Assembly (NCBI RefSeq): GCF_900105805.1 | Contig: NZ_LT629788.1 | Location: 1,612,001 to 1,676,000, forward strand | DNA: 64,000 bases | Direction: 5' to 3' | Source of the DNA: Pseudomonas moraviensis | Lineage (GTDB): Bacteria; Pseudomonadota; Gammaproteobacteria; Pseudomonadales; Pseudomonadaceae | Part shown: piece after piece, positions 62,882 through 64,000 of the stretch | Position numbering within the stretch: position 1 is the stretch's first letter | How the letters are laid out: every line of letters starts with the position of its first letter | Program-made: the position numbers and the translations under genes | The notes under the pieces: generated by a model | The model's database searches: none | Told to the model about the DNA's origin: nothing | What the model saw: only the letters and a program-made list of their open reading frames with translations

Positions 62882-63628
62882 ATGGATAAAGTCATTGTCA
62901 TCACCGGTGGCGGGCGCGGAATCGGCGCTGCCACGGCTTTGTTGGCAGCCGCACAGGGCTACCGGATCTGCATCAACTATCAGTCGGATGAACAGGCCGC
63001 ACACAGCGTGCTCGAGCAGGTTCGAGCCTTGGGTGCCCAGGCCATTGCGGTTCGCGCCGATGTCAGTATCGAAGACGAAGTGATCGCGATGTTTCAGCGC
63101 GTCGACAGTGAGCTGGGCCGGGTCACCGCACTGGTCAACAACGCCGGCACCGTGGGCCAGAAGTCGCGGGTCGACGAAATGTCCGAATTCCGCATCCTCA
63201 AAATCATGAAAACCAACGTCCTGGCGCCGATCCTCTGCGCCAAACACGCGATCCTGCGCATGTCGCCCAAACATGGCGGGCAGGGCGGGAGTATCGTCAA
63301 CGTCTCCTCAGTCGCCGCACGGCTCGGTTCGCCGAACGAGTACGTCGATTACGCCGCGTCCAAAGGTGCGCTGGACACGTTCACGGTGGGTCTGTCCAAG
63401 GAAGTCGCCGGCGAGGGGATTCGCGTTAATGCCGTGCGTCCGGGCTACATCTATACCGACTTCCATGCCTTGAGCGGCGATCCGGATCGGGTCAGCAAGC
63501 TTGAGTCGGCGATTCCCATGGCCCGGGGCGGGCGGCCGGATGAAGTGGCCGAGGCGATTGTCTGGTTGCTGTCGGACAAGGCTTCGTATGCGACCGGGAC
63601 GTTTGTTGATTTGGGGGGTGGGCGCTAG
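62882..63628 (+). CDS. SDR oxidoreductase
   Basis: This 248-residue classical short-chain dehydrogenase has the NAD(P) site TGGGRGIG, NNAG motif, catalytic Ser in NVSSVAARLG and YAASK at about residue 157. The ATG at 62882 is preceded by GGAGAAGGCC. The substrate cannot be inferred. Confidence 0.9.
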   Translation: MDKVIVITGGGRGIGAATALLAAAQGYRICINYQSDEQAAHSVLEQVRALGAQAIAVRADVSIEDEVIAMFQRVDSELGRVTALVNNAGTVGQKSRVDEMSEFRILKIMKTNVLAPILCAKHAILRMSPKHGGQGGSIVNVSSVAARLGSPNEYVDYAASKGALDTFTVGLSKEVAGEGIRVNAVRPGYIYTDFHALSGDPDRVSKLESAIPMARGGRPDEVAEAIVWLLSDKASYATGTFVDLGGGR

Positions 63629-63660
63629 GGCTTTGGGTTTGTGTTGTCTGGTTTGGCGCC

Positions 63661-63728
63661 ATCGCGAGCAGGCTCACTCCTACAAGGGAATCGCATTTCA
63701 AATGTAGGAGTGAGCCTGCTCGCGATAG
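63661..63728. repeat. REPIN, outward-facing REP pair
   Basis: Inverted REPs separate the convergent SDR and aminotransferase-fold genes. Confidence 0.85.
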
Positions 63729-63753
63729 CGATGGCCCGGCCAACACATAATCA

Positions 63754-64000
63754 TCAAAACGACCGCACAATCCGCCCCAACGTCTCCATGGCCTTCTCCG
63801 ATTCCTCGGTCCACGGGCTGCCGTAGTTCAAGCGAATACAATTCCTGAAGCGCTGGGTCGGCGAGAAAATCGGCCCCGGCGCGATGCTGATGCCTTGTGC
63901 CAACGCCATTTGAAACAATTTCAGCGAATCCATCTGCTCCGGTAATTCCAGCCACAGAAAATAGCCGCCCGCCGGTTGGCTGACACGGGTCTGCGCCGGG
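63754..64000 (-). CDS. PLP-dependent aminotransferase-fold protein, C-terminal part (MocR/PdxR-like)
   Basis: Only the last 82 codons are present; the gene continues past the window end. The readable part has SQPAGGYFLWLELPEQMDS, then ISIAPGPIFSPTQRFRNCIR and LNYGSPWTEE, a typical end of class I/II aminotransferase domains, most often seen in MocR/PdxR regulators with a GntR N-terminus. The regulator assignment is inferred from that C-terminal style only. Confidence 0.7.
   Translation of the reverse strand, partial: PAQTRVSQPAGGYFLWLELPEQMDSLKLFQMALAQGISIAPGPIFSPTQRFRNCIRLNYGSPWTEESEKAMETLGRIVRSF

Overview
The window is a 64 kb chromosomal segment from a fluorescent pseudomonad (Pseudomonas fluorescens group, probably near the koreensis/Pf0-1 branch). 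The assignment rests on the apr exporter - serine protease autotransporter - lipase order, a fdn-sel locus in the order I recall from P. aeruginosa, a tpx followed by a MuxABC-OpmB-type efflux operon, GC-rich codon use, and many copies of the pseudomonad REP palindrome (GCGAGCAGGCTCGCTCC and variants). No plasmid or prophage backbone is visible. The only complete transposable element is one IS3-family copy.

Layout. 1-12150: end of a type I secretion system (aprE end, aprF), two paralogous subtilisin-type autotransporter proteases, and two RTX family I.3 lipases/polyurethanases that the exporter probably secretes. 12268-19193: a small lipoprotein, then a FAN1-type VRR-NUC nuclease overlapping a nuclease-helicase fusion with a Fe-S XPD/DinG-like core, a PAS-PAS hybrid histidine kinase and a small membrane protein. 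19263-20520: the IS3 element, with frameshifted orfAB and a 3-bp target duplication, inserted inside a MITE-like repeat. 20689-25471: stress and housekeeping genes on the minus strand (small protein, CPA1 antiporter, Yip1 protein, SDR, MalY/PatB C-S lyase). 25789-35304: a complete selenocysteine locus with Sec-containing formate dehydrogenase fdnGHI, fdhE, selA, selB and the tRNA-Sec gene selC. An in-frame UGA followed by a SECIS-like hairpin lies in fdnG.

35496-45800 is the accessory and most unusual part. A unit is repeated in tandem on the minus strand: a large Ig-like repeat protein, then a structured non-coding leader, then a DUF6124 gene. The two leaders show compensatory base changes in a conserved stem and can form a pseudoknot or alternative pairings. 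The layout is reminiscent of C4-type antisense RNA. The two large genes share an almost identical core but end in different AT-rich C-terminal domains, and both carry a near-identical palindrome upstream of the start codon. One DUF6124 copy is broken by a 1-bp deletion.

45867-64000: acetyltransferase, Asp/Glu racemase family protein, hypothetical proteins, a DUF3313-like lipoprotein, thiol peroxidase, the MuxABC-OpmB-type RND operon, an MHYT-GGDEF-EAL protein (MucR-like), an SDR, and the 3' end of an aminotransferase-fold gene running off the window. Gaps between genes are mostly filled with REPINs and single REPs.
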